Shown here: positions 28,019 to 37,129 of the stretch, in pieces | Position numbering within the stretch: the first letter of the stretch is position 1 | Layout: each line of letters opens with the position of its first letter | From: an uncultured Lachnospiraceae bacterium | GTDB lineage: Bacteria; Bacillota; Clostridia; Lachnospirales; Lachnospiraceae | Direction: 5' to 3' | Length of the DNA: 64,000 nt | NCBI GenBank assembly: GCA_947631625.1 | Contig: CANRMA010000008.1 | Coordinates: 62,001 to 126,000, forward strand | Position numbers and translations under genes: made by a program | The notes under the pieces: generated by a model | Databases searched by the model: none | The model's input: the letters and a program-made list of their open reading frames with translations, nothing else | What the model was told of the DNA's origin: nothing

Positions 28019-29311
28019 TTAATAAATCATGTAGAGTTTTAAGATATATCTTAAGACATACCAATAGTTAGTCCTGACTACCTCATCTGTAGTAACAATA
28101 GGATAAGCTTTTATGAGTTCACCGTTTAGATAATATGATATGCTTCCAACCTTCTCTCCTGCCTCAACCGGAGCCTCAAGCTGCTTTTTTATATCGGTCT
28201 TCACCTCAACTTTATCCTCATCACCAAGAAGATACCGCAGCGAACCTCCTTCGGGCTTTTCGGCGGAAACACCGACATATGCGTTTTCATACGGAGTGGC
28301 GTTTTCTCCCGCTATCCCGTTTATTACGGGTATGTCGTCAAAAGTTTTTTCTTCGTATATGTCGCGGTATTCATAGTTGGCCATGCCGTATTCGGCAAGC
28401 TTTTTCATGTCGCTCCATTTGTAGTTCCTGTTATTGGGCCAGCCGCAGGCAAGCAGCGCCACTGTAAATATCCTGCCTTCACTCTCTATCGCTCCGACAT
28501 AGCAATAGCCTGCCTTATTCGTAAAACCCGTCTTTCCCGAAAGCGCCTCATTCATCATGCCTAAAAAACTGTTATGATTATTGCAGGTAAAGCTTCGTTG
28601 ACCACTCAAGTCAGTAAAGCTGTACTGTCTTGTGCGGGTGATCTCAAGAAACTGATCCTTTGCCTTGGATATGTTTACGCAGTATGCCATTATCTTCGCA
28701 AGGTCCGCGGCGGTAGTGGAATGAATCCTGCCCGTGTCATTCACCGTGGCGTCCAGTCCGTTGGGCGTGATAAAATATGTATCATAACAGCCTATATCGC
28801 TTGCCTTCCGGTTCATCATGGCCGCAAACTCCTCAACGCTCCCCCCAACGGTTTCGGCTATCGCCACCGCCGAATCATTGTGCGACTCAAGCATAAGCGA
28901 GTATAAAAGATCTCCCAGTCTGTATTTTTCTCCCTGCTTCATATACAGCTTGACTTTGGGCATGCCTGCCGCATATGACGACACCTCCGCAACATCGTCC
29001 AAATTGCCGTATTCAAGCGCGAGAATACAGGTCATTATCTTCGTTGTGCTTGCCATCGGCAGCGCTTCATTTTCATTCTTGCCATACAAAATGCGGCCTG
29101 AATCCGCGTCCATAAGCACTGCCGCCTGCGCATACAGCTCAGAAGGCGCCGGCCGTTGTCCCAAATCGCCGTCAGCCTTTGCTTTAGCCGGTATAAGCAG
29201 ACTAAAAACCATAGCTGCAATAATGACAAAGGATAGGGATTTTCTTTGAAATTTGGAAATTTTGGGATTACCCGGACTTTTAAAACATTTTTTAAAATAA
29301 AATACGCACAT
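28019..29311 (-). CDS. D-alanyl-D-alanine carboxypeptidase (DacF-like)
   Basis: Penicillin-binding protein of the S11 family that trims the terminal D-Ala from peptidoglycan stems outside the cell. SxxK is STTK (residues 88-91), SxN is SHN in LESHNDSAVA, and KTG is in SGKTGFTNKAG. A signal peptide ends near residue 46 and the C-terminus ends in a hydrophobic/amphipathic stretch for membrane attachment. The ATG at 29311 has a poor ribosome-binding site and lies at the edge of a 10-bp hairpin (29310-29344), so the true start is a bit uncertain. A second S11 gene lies at 31776. Confidence 0.93.
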   Translation of the reverse strand: MCVFYFKKCFKSPGNPKISKFQRKSLSFVIIAAMVFSLLIPAKAKADGDLGQRPAPSELYAQAAVLMDADSGRILYGKNENEALPMASTTKIMTCILALEYGNLDDVAEVSSYAAGMPKVKLYMKQGEKYRLGDLLYSLMLESHNDSAVAIAETVGGSVEEFAAMMNRKASDIGCYDTYFITPNGLDATVNDTGRIHSTTAADLAKIMAYCVNISKAKDQFLEITRTRQYSFTDLSGQRSFTCNNHNSFLGMMNEALSGKTGFTNKAGYCYVGAIESEGRIFTVALLACGWPNNRNYKWSDMKKLAEYGMANYEYRDIYEEKTFDDIPVINGIAGENATPYENAYVGVSAEKPEGGSLRYLLGDEDKVEVKTDIKKQLEAPVEAGEKVGSISYYLNGELIKAYPIVTTDEVVRTNYWYVLRYILKLYMIY

Positions 29312-29415
29312 ATATTAACCCGTAATCATTCATCGTTAATATATATGCGTCTTTGATCTTTGTAATACTTACAGTAACCATTCAACGGCTGTGCGATAAA
29401 ACAAACGTACATTAA

Positions 29416-29429
29416 ATAACATATGTTAT
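29416..29429. promoter_or_regulatory. Perfect palindrome ATAACATATGTTAT (copy 2)
   Basis: Same 14-base palindrome as at 22209, overlapping the stop codon of scpB and about 105 bases upstream of the dacF-like start codon. Confidence 0.4.
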
Positions 29430-29995
29430 ATATCCAACTGCATCTGTATCTCGGACTCGGCCTGCATTTTAAACTCTTCCATCTGGACCGGACTTATCTC
29501 AGGCAGATCGTCCAGGGACTTAACGCCGAAACTGCGCAGAAACTGCTCCGTCGTTCCGAATAAAAGCGGCCGCCCCGGCGCGTCCAGTCTACCCACCTCG
29601 GTTATAAGGTCAAACTCCAAAAGTCTGTTGACCGCATGGTCGCAGCTTACGCCCCTTACCTTTTCTATCTCAAGTCTTGTAATGGGCTGTTTGTAGGCAA
29701 TGATCGAGAGCGTTTCAAGCAGCGTATCGGTAAGCGCATACTTTCTTGGCGTTTTGGCTATCTTTATAAGATACTCGTAATATTCCCCTTTAGTACAAAG
29801 CTGCACCGCATTGTCCAAAGTGGTCAATTCTATTCCGCGGCCTTCCTTCTGATAATCCTGCGCCATTTCTTCCAGTATTTCTTTGGTAACTTTAACATCT
29901 TCTTCTATAACGCCCGCAAGCCTGTCCACTTCCACAGAATCTCCCATTGTAAAAAGGATAGCTTCCAGTACGGCTTTAGCCTTCTGTTTTTCCAT
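29426..29995 (-). CDS. scpB: Segregation and condensation protein B
   Basis: Winged-helix partner of ScpA in the SMC condensin complex, which compacts and separates chromosomes. The two winged-helix domains are visible, the second with ALTDTLLETLSIIAYKQPITRLEIEKVRGV and LLFGTTEQFLRSFG near the end. The 189-residue length is normal. It starts 13 bases after scpA ends, and GGAGG precedes the ATG. High certainty. Confidence 0.96.
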   Translation of the reverse strand: MEKQKAKAVLEAILFTMGDSVEVDRLAGVIEEDVKVTKEILEEMAQDYQKEGRGIELTTLDNAVQLCTKGEYYEYLIKIAKTPRKYALTDTLLETLSIIAYKQPITRLEIEKVRGVSCDHAVNRLLEFDLITEVGRLDAPGRPLLFGTTEQFLRSFGVKSLDDLPEISPVQMEEFKMQAESEIQMQLDI

Positions 29996-30008
29996 TTGTA
30001 TCCGCCTC

Positions 30009-30758
30009 CTAAACCGCTTCTTTGGATGTAATGATTATATCGTCGAAAATATTTTCCTGCTCTATGCCGATCTTCCCCATCTTCATAAGCTCTAAAATTA
30101 CCAGAAAAGTAACTATTATCTCCATCTTGCTGTTTTGCTTCTCAAGGAGATCGCGAAAACTGAACCTGCGATGACATCTTACGTAATCTTCTATGTACAC
30201 TGTTTTGATCTCCATGTCGATCTCATCCTTTTCAATCTTGCCAAAGGTACTCCTAACAGGATCTATCTTATCCTCCTGCCTCTTCATAACTGCATTGAAT
30301 ATATCCTGAAGTTTGGCAAGCGTCATGTCGCCGAGAAGCTGCTCATAATCCACGGGCTGTACATAACCGCTGACTTCCTTGGGAAGCGTGGGGTTTTTAA
30401 AAAAGCTCTTCTCCGCCACCATCATTCTGTCCTTCAATTCATATGACATATACTTACACATCTTATATTCCAACAGTTTTTCCACAAGTTCGGCCCTGGG
30501 GTCTTCTTCCTCGCCCTCTTCGTTCACTTCCTTGGGCAAAAGCATACGGCATTTTATATCTATAAGAGTCGCCGCCATAACGAGAAATTCACTCATTACG
30601 TTCATATCTTCGGTTTCCATCTGTCTGATATAGTCAAGATACTGCTCCGTTATCTCAACAATGGGTATGTCATATATATCGACTTTATTTTTATCGATCA
30701 AATGAAGCAACAGATCCAAAGGTCCCTCAAAGACCTCCAGTTTTATAGGTATAGCCAT
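30009..30758 (-). CDS. scpA: Segregation and condensation protein A
   Basis: Kleisin subunit that bridges the SMC heads. The N-terminus LEVFEGPLDLLLHLIDKNKVDIYDIPI and the segment YLDYIRQMETEDMNVMSEFLVMAATLI are diagnostic; the C-terminal winged helix ends with IVTFLVILELMKMG. Length 249. GGTGG is seven bases before the ATG at 30758. Forms an operon with scpB and follows the phosphoesterase gene. Confidence 0.97.
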   Translation of the reverse strand: MAIPIKLEVFEGPLDLLLHLIDKNKVDIYDIPIVEITEQYLDYIRQMETEDMNVMSEFLVMAATLIDIKCRMLLPKEVNEEGEEEDPRAELVEKLLEYKMCKYMSYELKDRMMVAEKSFFKNPTLPKEVSGYVQPVDYEQLLGDMTLAKLQDIFNAVMKRQEDKIDPVRSTFGKIEKDEIDMEIKTVYIEDYVRCHRRFSFRDLLEKQNSKMEIIVTFLVILELMKMGKIGIEQENIFDDIIITSKEAV

Positions 30759-30775
30759 AACTTGTCCACCTTTTC

Positions 30776-31639
30776 TTAATCACGATTGTAAATACGGATA
30801 AACACCAGTTCTCCGGGGTTAAATATCCTGATGGGGAGAGTATGCGTCCCAAGGCCCCTGCTAAGAAGCATTACCGAATTTCCATGCTCAAATCTTCCGC
30901 CGTCATATTTTGGGAAAAGAATCAGTCTTGGTGAAATTACTCCGCCCAGGAAAGGAAGCCTCATAAGCCCGCCATGCACATGTCCCGAAACGACCAGATC
31001 GGCGCCCCACTTTGCATAATCCTCAAAATAATCCGGATTGTGCGCAATCAAAATCTGAAATCGCTTCGGATCGGCCTTTCCAAGTCTGTCATTCAGATAA
31101 TCATCCGCAAGCGGCTTTTGTTTAAATTTGCCAAAAAATCTTCTGTCTATCTGCAGACCGCAGACGCTTATATTAGCTGACGGAATAATTACACTTTCAT
31201 TTATAAGAGGCTCAATTCCCGCCTTCTTTATCAAATCAATATACTCCTCATAAATATTCCCATACTTGTCCGCTTCTTCCGACAGGCAGTGTTCATGGTT
31301 TCCCATTCCGTAATAGACCGGATACTTTGAAGCAAGTCTTTCCATAAACTCGGCGGTCCTTTTATGCTTCACGCCCTTTTGCGCGGTTATCATGTCCCCG
31401 GCCGTAAGGATCGCATCCGGATCCAACTCTTCTATTGCCTTAAGCAGCTTCTCATTCCGCTTTCCAAAAGATTTATTATGCAGGTCGGATAAAAGCGCGA
31501 AAGTATATTCTCTGCTGACCTTGTCCGACTCAATCTCATAAGATACGGTTACAAAACGGTTACAGTCCACATACATTATCAGCAGAAAAAAGCCGCATAT
31601 CATAATCAATATAATTAATATAATCTGAAACATCCCCAT
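30776..31639 (-). CDS. Membrane-anchored metallophosphoesterase
   Basis: Calcineurin-like phosphoesterase of the YkuE type, about 287 residues. An N-terminal membrane helix precedes the motifs DLHNK (in LLSDLHNKSFG), GDMIT, GNHEH, and SGHVHGG, which supply the two-metal centre. Relatives hydrolyse phosphodiesters or lipid A-like compounds; the substrate here is unknown. The start at 31639 has GGGAG seven bases upstream; an earlier ATG at 31690 is in frame but less well placed. Lies in the dac-scp stretch on the minus strand. Confidence 0.87.
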   Translation of the reverse strand: MGMFQIILIILIMICGFFLLIMYVDCNRFVTVSYEIESDKVSREYTFALLSDLHNKSFGKRNEKLLKAIEELDPDAILTAGDMITAQKGVKHKRTAEFMERLASKYPVYYGMGNHEHCLSEEADKYGNIYEEYIDLIKKAGIEPLINESVIIPSANISVCGLQIDRRFFGKFKQKPLADDYLNDRLGKADPKRFQILIAHNPDYFEDYAKWGADLVVSGHVHGGLMRLPFLGGVISPRLILFPKYDGGRFEHGNSVMLLSRGLGTHTLPIRIFNPGELVFIRIYNRD

Positions 31640-31775
31640 CCTTTTGCTCCCGTTCCAAAAAAGCGCTTCGCAATTATCTAAGTATATCATAAAATACAGG
31701 GTGAGGGCAACGAAGGGATTTTATTTTATAACTGCCGGCAATAAACTTAAGCCTCTTACCGGCAGAGAATGCTTT

Positions 31776-32984
31776 TTATTTACTTCCCAATCCTTTAAAC
31801 GACACCAGATACCGCTCCCATACTTTCATAAGGTAATCAAGGTACCCGGCCTTTTCCACACTCTTTGCGGCAAGAATCGACACGCTTCCTATACGGTTTC
31901 CGTTCAGCCTGTAAACAGCCTCGCCCACCGCGTCGCCTTCCGCAACAGGGGCTTCAATCACATCCGGCAGGCTGATCTCTTTTTCGATATCGTTTAAGTT
32001 ATTTCCCGACGTGTCCAAATATTTGAATTCACCCGCATATGTAAGATTAACTTTATCTTCCACTCCGCCTTCCACTTTCTGTACCGGAAGCGCGTCTTTA
32101 TTTTCGTCAGTATACATATTTACAACGCTGTATCCGTAATTTAATAACGCTATCGCGTCCGAAAATCTCGAATTATTGTCCGGAGCTCCCATGATGACCG
32201 CTATTAACTCCATTCCGTCTTTGTTCGCGGTAGCCGACAGACAATAAAGCGCCTTGGACGTGGAACCGGTCTTTAACCCGGTAGCATACTCATAACGCTT
32301 TAAGAGCTTATTGGTACTTGAAAGAGTAAAAACAGACGTTCCCTGCGCTGTTTTATGCTCTATATCCTCCATCCAGATCTTCGTATACTTAAAAACCTCC
32401 GGATATTTCGTTATAAGCTCCCTTGACATGATCGCCACGTCTTTGGCAGATGTATAGTGGTCGTCAGAATCCGTCAGACCGCAGCAGTCTTCAAAATGCG
32501 TGTTCTGCATACCCAGACTCTCAGCCTTTTCATTCATAAGCTTAACAAATTCGCCTTCGCTTCCGGCTATGTATTCCGCCACAGCCACGCTGGCGTCGTT
32601 TCCGGACGCAACGGCTATACATTTTATCAGAGTTTCCAAAGTCTGGGTCTCCCCTTCTTCCAGAAAAACCTGCGAGCCTCCCATGGACTTGGCATGGGCG
32701 CTGGTCGTTACCATATCGTCCAGGTGTATTCTTCCGCTTTTTAAATGCTCAAATATAATGAGCATTGTCATGATCTTGGTAATGCTTGCAGGACTCCTTT
32801 TTGTATTTGCGTCCTTTTCACAAATGACCTGCCCCGTAGAAGCCTCCATTACAATATATGCCGGGGCCGAAACCTCCGGAGCGGCGTAAACCTTTATGGG
32901 CAGCATACATGCCAGAAAGTTTACGCACAGGCAAAGCAGCAAAAACAAAGCGGCCGTCCGCTTTTTTTCTTTTTTCACACTCAT
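31776..32984 (-). CDS. D-alanyl-D-alanine carboxypeptidase (DacA-like)
   Basis: Second S11 family carboxypeptidase in the window. After a signal peptide (cleaved around residue 35, VYAAPEVSAP) come SITK (residues 67-70), SGND in AVASGNDASVAVAEYI, and KTG in LKTGSTSKA. The C-terminal domain ends in an amphipathic helix (YLDYLMKVWERYLVSF). It acts on peptidoglycan stems at the outer membrane face. Upstream is rpsU with a terminator between, so it has its own promoter. The two S11 genes differ considerably, so this is not a recent duplication. Confidence 0.94.
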   Translation of the reverse strand: MSVKKEKKRTAALFLLLCLCVNFLACMLPIKVYAAPEVSAPAYIVMEASTGQVICEKDANTKRSPASITKIMTMLIIFEHLKSGRIHLDDMVTTSAHAKSMGGSQVFLEEGETQTLETLIKCIAVASGNDASVAVAEYIAGSEGEFVKLMNEKAESLGMQNTHFEDCCGLTDSDDHYTSAKDVAIMSRELITKYPEVFKYTKIWMEDIEHKTAQGTSVFTLSSTNKLLKRYEYATGLKTGSTSKALYCLSATANKDGMELIAVIMGAPDNNSRFSDAIALLNYGYSVVNMYTDENKDALPVQKVEGGVEDKVNLTYAGEFKYLDTSGNNLNDIEKEISLPDVIEAPVAEGDAVGEAVYRLNGNRIGSVSILAAKSVEKAGYLDYLMKVWERYLVSFKGLGSK

Positions 32985-33052
32985 CTCTCCCGTAAGTTCA
33001 TCTATAACATAAATATTATGCTTACGGCAAAGTTATGCTTAAAGAATACAAA

Positions 33053-33074
33053 ATCCCTGACCGAAATCAGGGAT
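33053..33074 (-). terminator. Terminator of rpsU
   Basis: An 8-bp stem (ATCCCTGA, six-base loop, TCAGGGAT) lies 37 bases after the rpsU stop codon. On the minus strand it is followed by a T-rich stretch broken by a few other bases. Confidence 0.75.
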
Positions 33075-33110
33075 CTGCTTCTAATTGAATTTAATACATA
33101 TTAAATCTAA

Positions 33111-33287
33111 TTAGTTGTATTTACGTTTTCTTGCAGCTTCAGATTTTTTCTTACGTCTTACGCTGGGTTTCTCGTAATGCTCTCTCTTACGGATTTCCTG
33201 CTGAATACCGGCTTTTGCACAGCTTCTTTTGAAACGACGTAAAGCACTATCCAAAGTTTCGTTTTCTTTAACGATTACGTTTGACAT
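33111..33287 (-). CDS. rpsU: 30S ribosomal protein S21
   Basis: A 58-residue, highly basic protein of the small subunit, involved in initiation complex formation. The sequence begins [20 protein letters not shown], includes a single cysteine in [19 protein letters not shown], and ends in a Lys/Arg-rich tail ([15 protein letters not shown]); this is diagnostic. It has its own promoter (33382-33409) and terminator (33053-33074). A GGGAGG/AGGTG stretch lies upstream of the ATG. Confidence 0.97.
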   Translation of the reverse strand: MSNVIVKENETLDSALRRFKRSCAKAGIQQEIRKREHYEKPSVRRKKKSEAARKRKYN

Positions 33288-33381
33288 TCCGCACCTGACC
33301 TCCCTTCAGTCCCTAACAAGCGACACGACTGATCGGGTTATTTATGCACATAAGTACATAGTGTTGCAAAACACATTATAA

Positions 33382-33409
33382 ATTATACCACATTCTGGAT
33401 ATGAGTCAA
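33382..33409 (-). promoter_or_regulatory. Strong promoter of rpsU
   Basis: On the minus strand, -35 TTGACT (33404-33409) and a perfect -10 TATAAT (33382-33387) with a TGG extension are 16 bases apart. About 95 bases lie between the -10 box and the rpsU start codon. This is the clearest sigma-A promoter in the window. Confidence 0.85.
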
Positions 33410-33518
33410 CTACTATTTTTTATATATTTAATATGGTATACTAAATCCGGACGAACCATTCTGTATCATAAATATAATATCACAGATTGGCAATATTAAC
33501 GGAAGAAGGTCAAAACAT

Positions 33519-34781
33519 ATGAAAACCGTCGGTATCATCGCAGAATATAATCCGTTTCACAACGGTCACGAATATCAGCTTAAAAAAGCTAAGGAACTTA
33601 CGGGCGCCGACTACTGCATGGTAGTTATGAGCGGCGATTTTGTACAGCGCGGCGCTCCTGCCGTCATGGACAAATATCTGCGCGCAAGATCCGCATTGAT
33701 GTGCGGCGCCGACCTTGTTATTGAGCTTCCGGTTCCTTATGCCTGCGCAAGCGCCGAATATTTTGCCGCGGGCGCCGTCGCTCTTTTAGACAGGTTGGGA
33801 GTTGCTGACTGCCTGTGTTTTGGCAGAGAATGCGGGGACATGGCAATCCTTTCCGAAATAGCTGACGTACTTATGTCTGAAAGTGACGAATTCAAAAACG
33901 CCCTGCGTTTTTACCTTAAAGAAGGACACTCATATCCAAAGGCAAGAAACCATGCGCTCTGCGTTGCTGCGCCACAGCTCACCGAGCATATGGATGTCTT
34001 AAATTACCCCAATAACATACTGGCTCTGGAATATCTTAAAGCCCTCCGCAGGCGCAAAAGCAGTATAAAACCTTATACGGTAGCGCGCCATGTCTCAGGT
34101 TACCACGACACCGGACTAAACGCTTCATACAGTTCCGCTCTCGCCATCCGTGAATCCATTGCCGTTACAAACAACATTGACCATATAAAAGCGCAGGTTC
34201 CGGACTGCGTATACAAACTGCTCACGGAACATTATCTTAAAACCTTCCCGGTTTTCCCGGAAGATATGTCCGTAATGCTCAATTACAAACTGCTTACGGA
34301 AAACTCAGACTCCTGCGGATTTACAAGATATTTTGACATAGATAAAGATTTTTCGGATAAAATAAAAAAGCTCCTTCCCGATGCGGTCAATTACGATATT
34401 TTGTGCGATACATTAAAAAGCAAAGACATGACTTACACCAGAGTTGCAAGAAACCTGCTGCATATATTGTTAAATATTTATCAATCTGATATTGAAACTT
34501 TCCGTTCACAGGACTATGTATATTATGCGCGGCTTCTGGGCTTCAGGAAAAATGCCTCCGCTCTTTTAGGCGCCATCAAAGAGACTTCTTCCATACCGCT
34601 CATCTCCAAACTTGCGGACGCCGCCTCCTGCATACGCGCTGCAGAAAATACATACTCCGAGGCAGGGCTTAAAATGCTCGGATATGATATAAGCGCGAGC
34701 CATATTTATTCAATAATGCTGCAGAATAAATTTAAACGGGAATTTATGAACGAATATAAAGAGCCGATGATAATTATCTGA
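33519..34781 (+). CDS. tmcAL: tRNA(Met) cytidine acetate ligase
   Basis: Nucleotidyltransferase-fold enzyme that uses acetate and ATP to make N4-acetylcytidine at the wobble position of elongator tRNA-Met. The family start is clear: GIIAEYNPFHNGHEYQL contains the HxGH-type nucleotide-binding motif, followed by MVVMSGDFVQRGAPA. Length (420 residues) fits. AAGAAGG precedes the ATG. It is alone on the plus strand, ends four bases from the convergent acyltransferase stop codon, and shares its upstream region with rpsU. Confidence 0.94.
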   Translation: MKTVGIIAEYNPFHNGHEYQLKKAKELTGADYCMVVMSGDFVQRGAPAVMDKYLRARSALMCGADLVIELPVPYACASAEYFAAGAVALLDRLGVADCLCFGRECGDMAILSEIADVLMSESDEFKNALRFYLKEGHSYPKARNHALCVAAPQLTEHMDVLNYPNNILALEYLKALRRRKSSIKPYTVARHVSGYHDTGLNASYSSALAIRESIAVTNNIDHIKAQVPDCVYKLLTEHYLKTFPVFPEDMSVMLNYKLLTENSDSCGFTRYFDIDKDFSDKIKKLLPDAVNYDILCDTLKSKDMTYTRVARNLLHILLNIYQSDIETFRSQDYVYYARLLGFRKNASALLGAIKETSSIPLISKLADAASCIRAAENTYSEAGLKMLGYDISASHIYSIMLQNKFKREFMNEYKEPMIII

Positions 34782-34784
34782 TCA

Positions 34785-35504
34785 TCAGCCGCTTTTTTGA
34801 AGTGTCTGCGCTATGTAGTCTTTGATCCTTTTATGTACCATATCCGATACTTCAACCGTCGTCATATCCTTATATTCTTCAAAACATACAGGCTCAAGAT
34901 AATGCACCTGGGTATTTACGCTCCTTAAGGAATATTCCTCGAACACTTTATAAGAATCGATGAGCGCGACCGGAACTATCGGCACTTTGGCCTTCATGGC
35001 GCTTTTAAAACAACCGGGTTTAAACTCCCGCACCTCATTATGATTATGATAATATCCGCCTTCCGGAAAGATAATAAACTTTCTGCCGACGGCGGCTTCT
35101 TCGGAAAGCTCCTTTATGACTTTAACCGACTGGCGCATATCGTTTATCACCATACGTTTGCCTTTAAGCAGATCGATAAACTGCTTGGTCAGGATAGTAT
35201 GCGATTTAACGTCGTCTATTACCACAGAACAGGGTTTTTCATGAGTGTACATGATACCCAGGGCGTCATATTTCCCCTGATGATTGGGGAACATTATATA
35301 TCCGCCCTCTTTCGGCAGATTTTCAAGGCCGTAAGCCTTGGTATGGATATGTCCGGATCTTTTCATTCTTTTAATGGCGAGTTTTGCATATTTATAACAT
35401 TTTTCCTCGCTGTATTTCTCCGGATGTCTGGCCATGTATTCCATTCTGGGGATCATATATATTCTTGGCAGATTACATACTATCACTTGTATAAAACGCA
35501 GCAT
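34785..35504 (-). CDS. 1-acyl-sn-glycerol-3-phosphate acyltransferase (PlsC-like)
   Basis: Membrane-bound acyltransferase for phospholipid synthesis. Block I is NHQGKYDA (residues about 74-81, NHx4D-type), and block III is FPEGG near 150. Hydrophobic start, 239 residues. It follows the cardiolipin synthase gene at a distance of 17 bases, so both lipid enzymes share a transcript. Exact acyl acceptor is not known. Confidence 0.88.
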   Translation of the reverse strand: MLRFIQVIVCNLPRIYMIPRMEYMARHPEKYSEEKCYKYAKLAIKRMKRSGHIHTKAYGLENLPKEGGYIMFPNHQGKYDALGIMYTHEKPCSVVIDDVKSHTILTKQFIDLLKGKRMVINDMRQSVKVIKELSEEAAVGRKFIIFPEGGYYHNHNEVREFKPGCFKSAMKAKVPIVPVALIDSYKVFEEYSLRSVNTQVHYLEPVCFEEYKDMTTVEVSDMVHKRIKDYIAQTLQKSG

Positions 35505-35521
35505 TACACATATTCCTCTTT

Positions 35522-37051
35522 CTAAAACAAAGGCGAAAACAGCTTGAGTATAGGTCCTACTACATTTAATTTCATAAAATTTTTCTTACACCACTCAAGA
35601 GTGATGGGTTCCGAGATCTCAAACGTAGCTTCCATATCCTGTTTTAAGCTTTGTATCGCATCCACATTATATAAAAATACACCGCATTCAAAATGGTGAT
35701 AAAAACTCCTATAATCAAAGTTTATCGTACCCACTGCGGCAGTCTCGTCATCGCACAATACGCATTTTGAATGAATGAACCCGGGAGTAAACTGATATAT
35801 CTTTACCCCTGCCTCTATAAGATTCTGATATGAAGACTGCGTAAGCCAGTACACCGCTTTCTTATCCGGTATCCCGGGCGTGACTATCCTTACATCCACG
35901 CCTCTTTTAGCCGCAAGCTTGAGCGCAGTGACCATTTCGTTGTCGGTGATAAGATAAGGCGTAAAAACATAATAATACCTTTCGGCATATCCAAGCATAT
36001 TCAGATATACATTTTCTCCCAACGTTTCTCCGTCAAAAGGAGTGTCTCCGTAAGGCTGCACATAACCTTTGGCCATAGGAAGTTCGTTAAATTTATAACA
36101 AAATCTCGAGTAATCCTTTTCCGGTTCTCTCGCCATACTCCACATCTGCAGAAACATGGCCGTAAAATTCCATACGCCTTCGCCCTCAAGCCTGATGCCG
36201 GCGTCTTTCCAATAACCGTACACTGTCTTATAATTGATATATTCGTCGGTAAGATTGAGTCCTCCGCTGTACCCCACTTTTCCGTCTATGACCGTTATCT
36301 TTCTGTGATCCCTGTTATTTAATATTATTGTCATAAAAGGTATAAGCTTATTGAATGCGACGCATTTTATCCCTTTGCTCTCCAAATACCTGTCGTAATG
36401 TTTGGGGAGCTTGAACACACTGCCGAGATCGTCGTACATAACCCTGACATCAAGTCCCTGTTTTGCTTTCTTTTCAAGGATCTTTAATATCTCGCCCCAC
36501 ATCGTTCCTTCTTCGATTATGAAGTATTCCATGAAGATAAAATCCTGAGCCTCTTCCAGATCCTTAAGAAGCTGTTTCCAACAGCTTAAACCGTCCAAAT
36601 AATATTCACTCTCGGTATTCTTCCACACGCTCATGCCGGAATGATTTTTGATATAACTTATCTGATTATATACGGACGTTTTTTCGTCTTTTAATTCACT
36701 CTCAACCGTTTTATTATCGGGCATGTTCTCACGCATAAGCTTATCGGCGGCTATCATGCTGTCTCTCAGCCTGCGCGATATGATGACATGTCCGAACGCA
36801 AGATAAAGAATGCCCCCGAACAGCGGAAAGATGAGTATGGGTATGATCCACGCCAACTTGACAGCCGGATTATTCGGCCTGTATATAAGATATATAACTA
36901 CCGCAATGCTGAGCAGCCTCAGACCCAGATCGATAAAAAAGTAATAATTGCTCCACCTTAAGATTATCAGCAAAAAGAAAGCGACCTGAAGAAGAACCAA
37001 CAGCGCCGTGATAAATACTCTGTTCACTACCAAATGCAATATTTTTCTCAT
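35522..37051 (-). CDS. cls: Cardiolipin synthase
   Basis: Phospholipase D-type enzyme that condenses phosphatidylglycerol to cardiolipin. Two N-terminal membrane helices are followed by the two HKD motifs: HRKITVIDGKVGYSGG near residue 250 and HSKCVLCDDETAAVG near 430. The 509-residue length is standard for the bacterial two-HKD family. It is co-transcribed with the acyltransferase that follows. Confidence 0.95.
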   Translation of the reverse strand: MRKILHLVVNRVFITALLVLLQVAFFLLIILRWSNYYFFIDLGLRLLSIAVVIYLIYRPNNPAVKLAWIIPILIFPLFGGILYLAFGHVIISRRLRDSMIAADKLMRENMPDNKTVESELKDEKTSVYNQISYIKNHSGMSVWKNTESEYYLDGLSCWKQLLKDLEEAQDFIFMEYFIIEEGTMWGEILKILEKKAKQGLDVRVMYDDLGSVFKLPKHYDRYLESKGIKCVAFNKLIPFMTIILNNRDHRKITVIDGKVGYSGGLNLTDEYINYKTVYGYWKDAGIRLEGEGVWNFTAMFLQMWSMAREPEKDYSRFCYKFNELPMAKGYVQPYGDTPFDGETLGENVYLNMLGYAERYYYVFTPYLITDNEMVTALKLAAKRGVDVRIVTPGIPDKKAVYWLTQSSYQNLIEAGVKIYQFTPGFIHSKCVLCDDETAAVGTINFDYRSFYHHFECGVFLYNVDAIQSLKQDMEATFEISEPITLEWCKKNFMKLNVVGPILKLFSPLF

Positions 37052-37129
37052 ATCTTCTTATCACCTACGTACAACTATATCATAAAATATTTTAATTAGC
37101 AAACCGTATAAAAATTGTTTAAACCTGCC

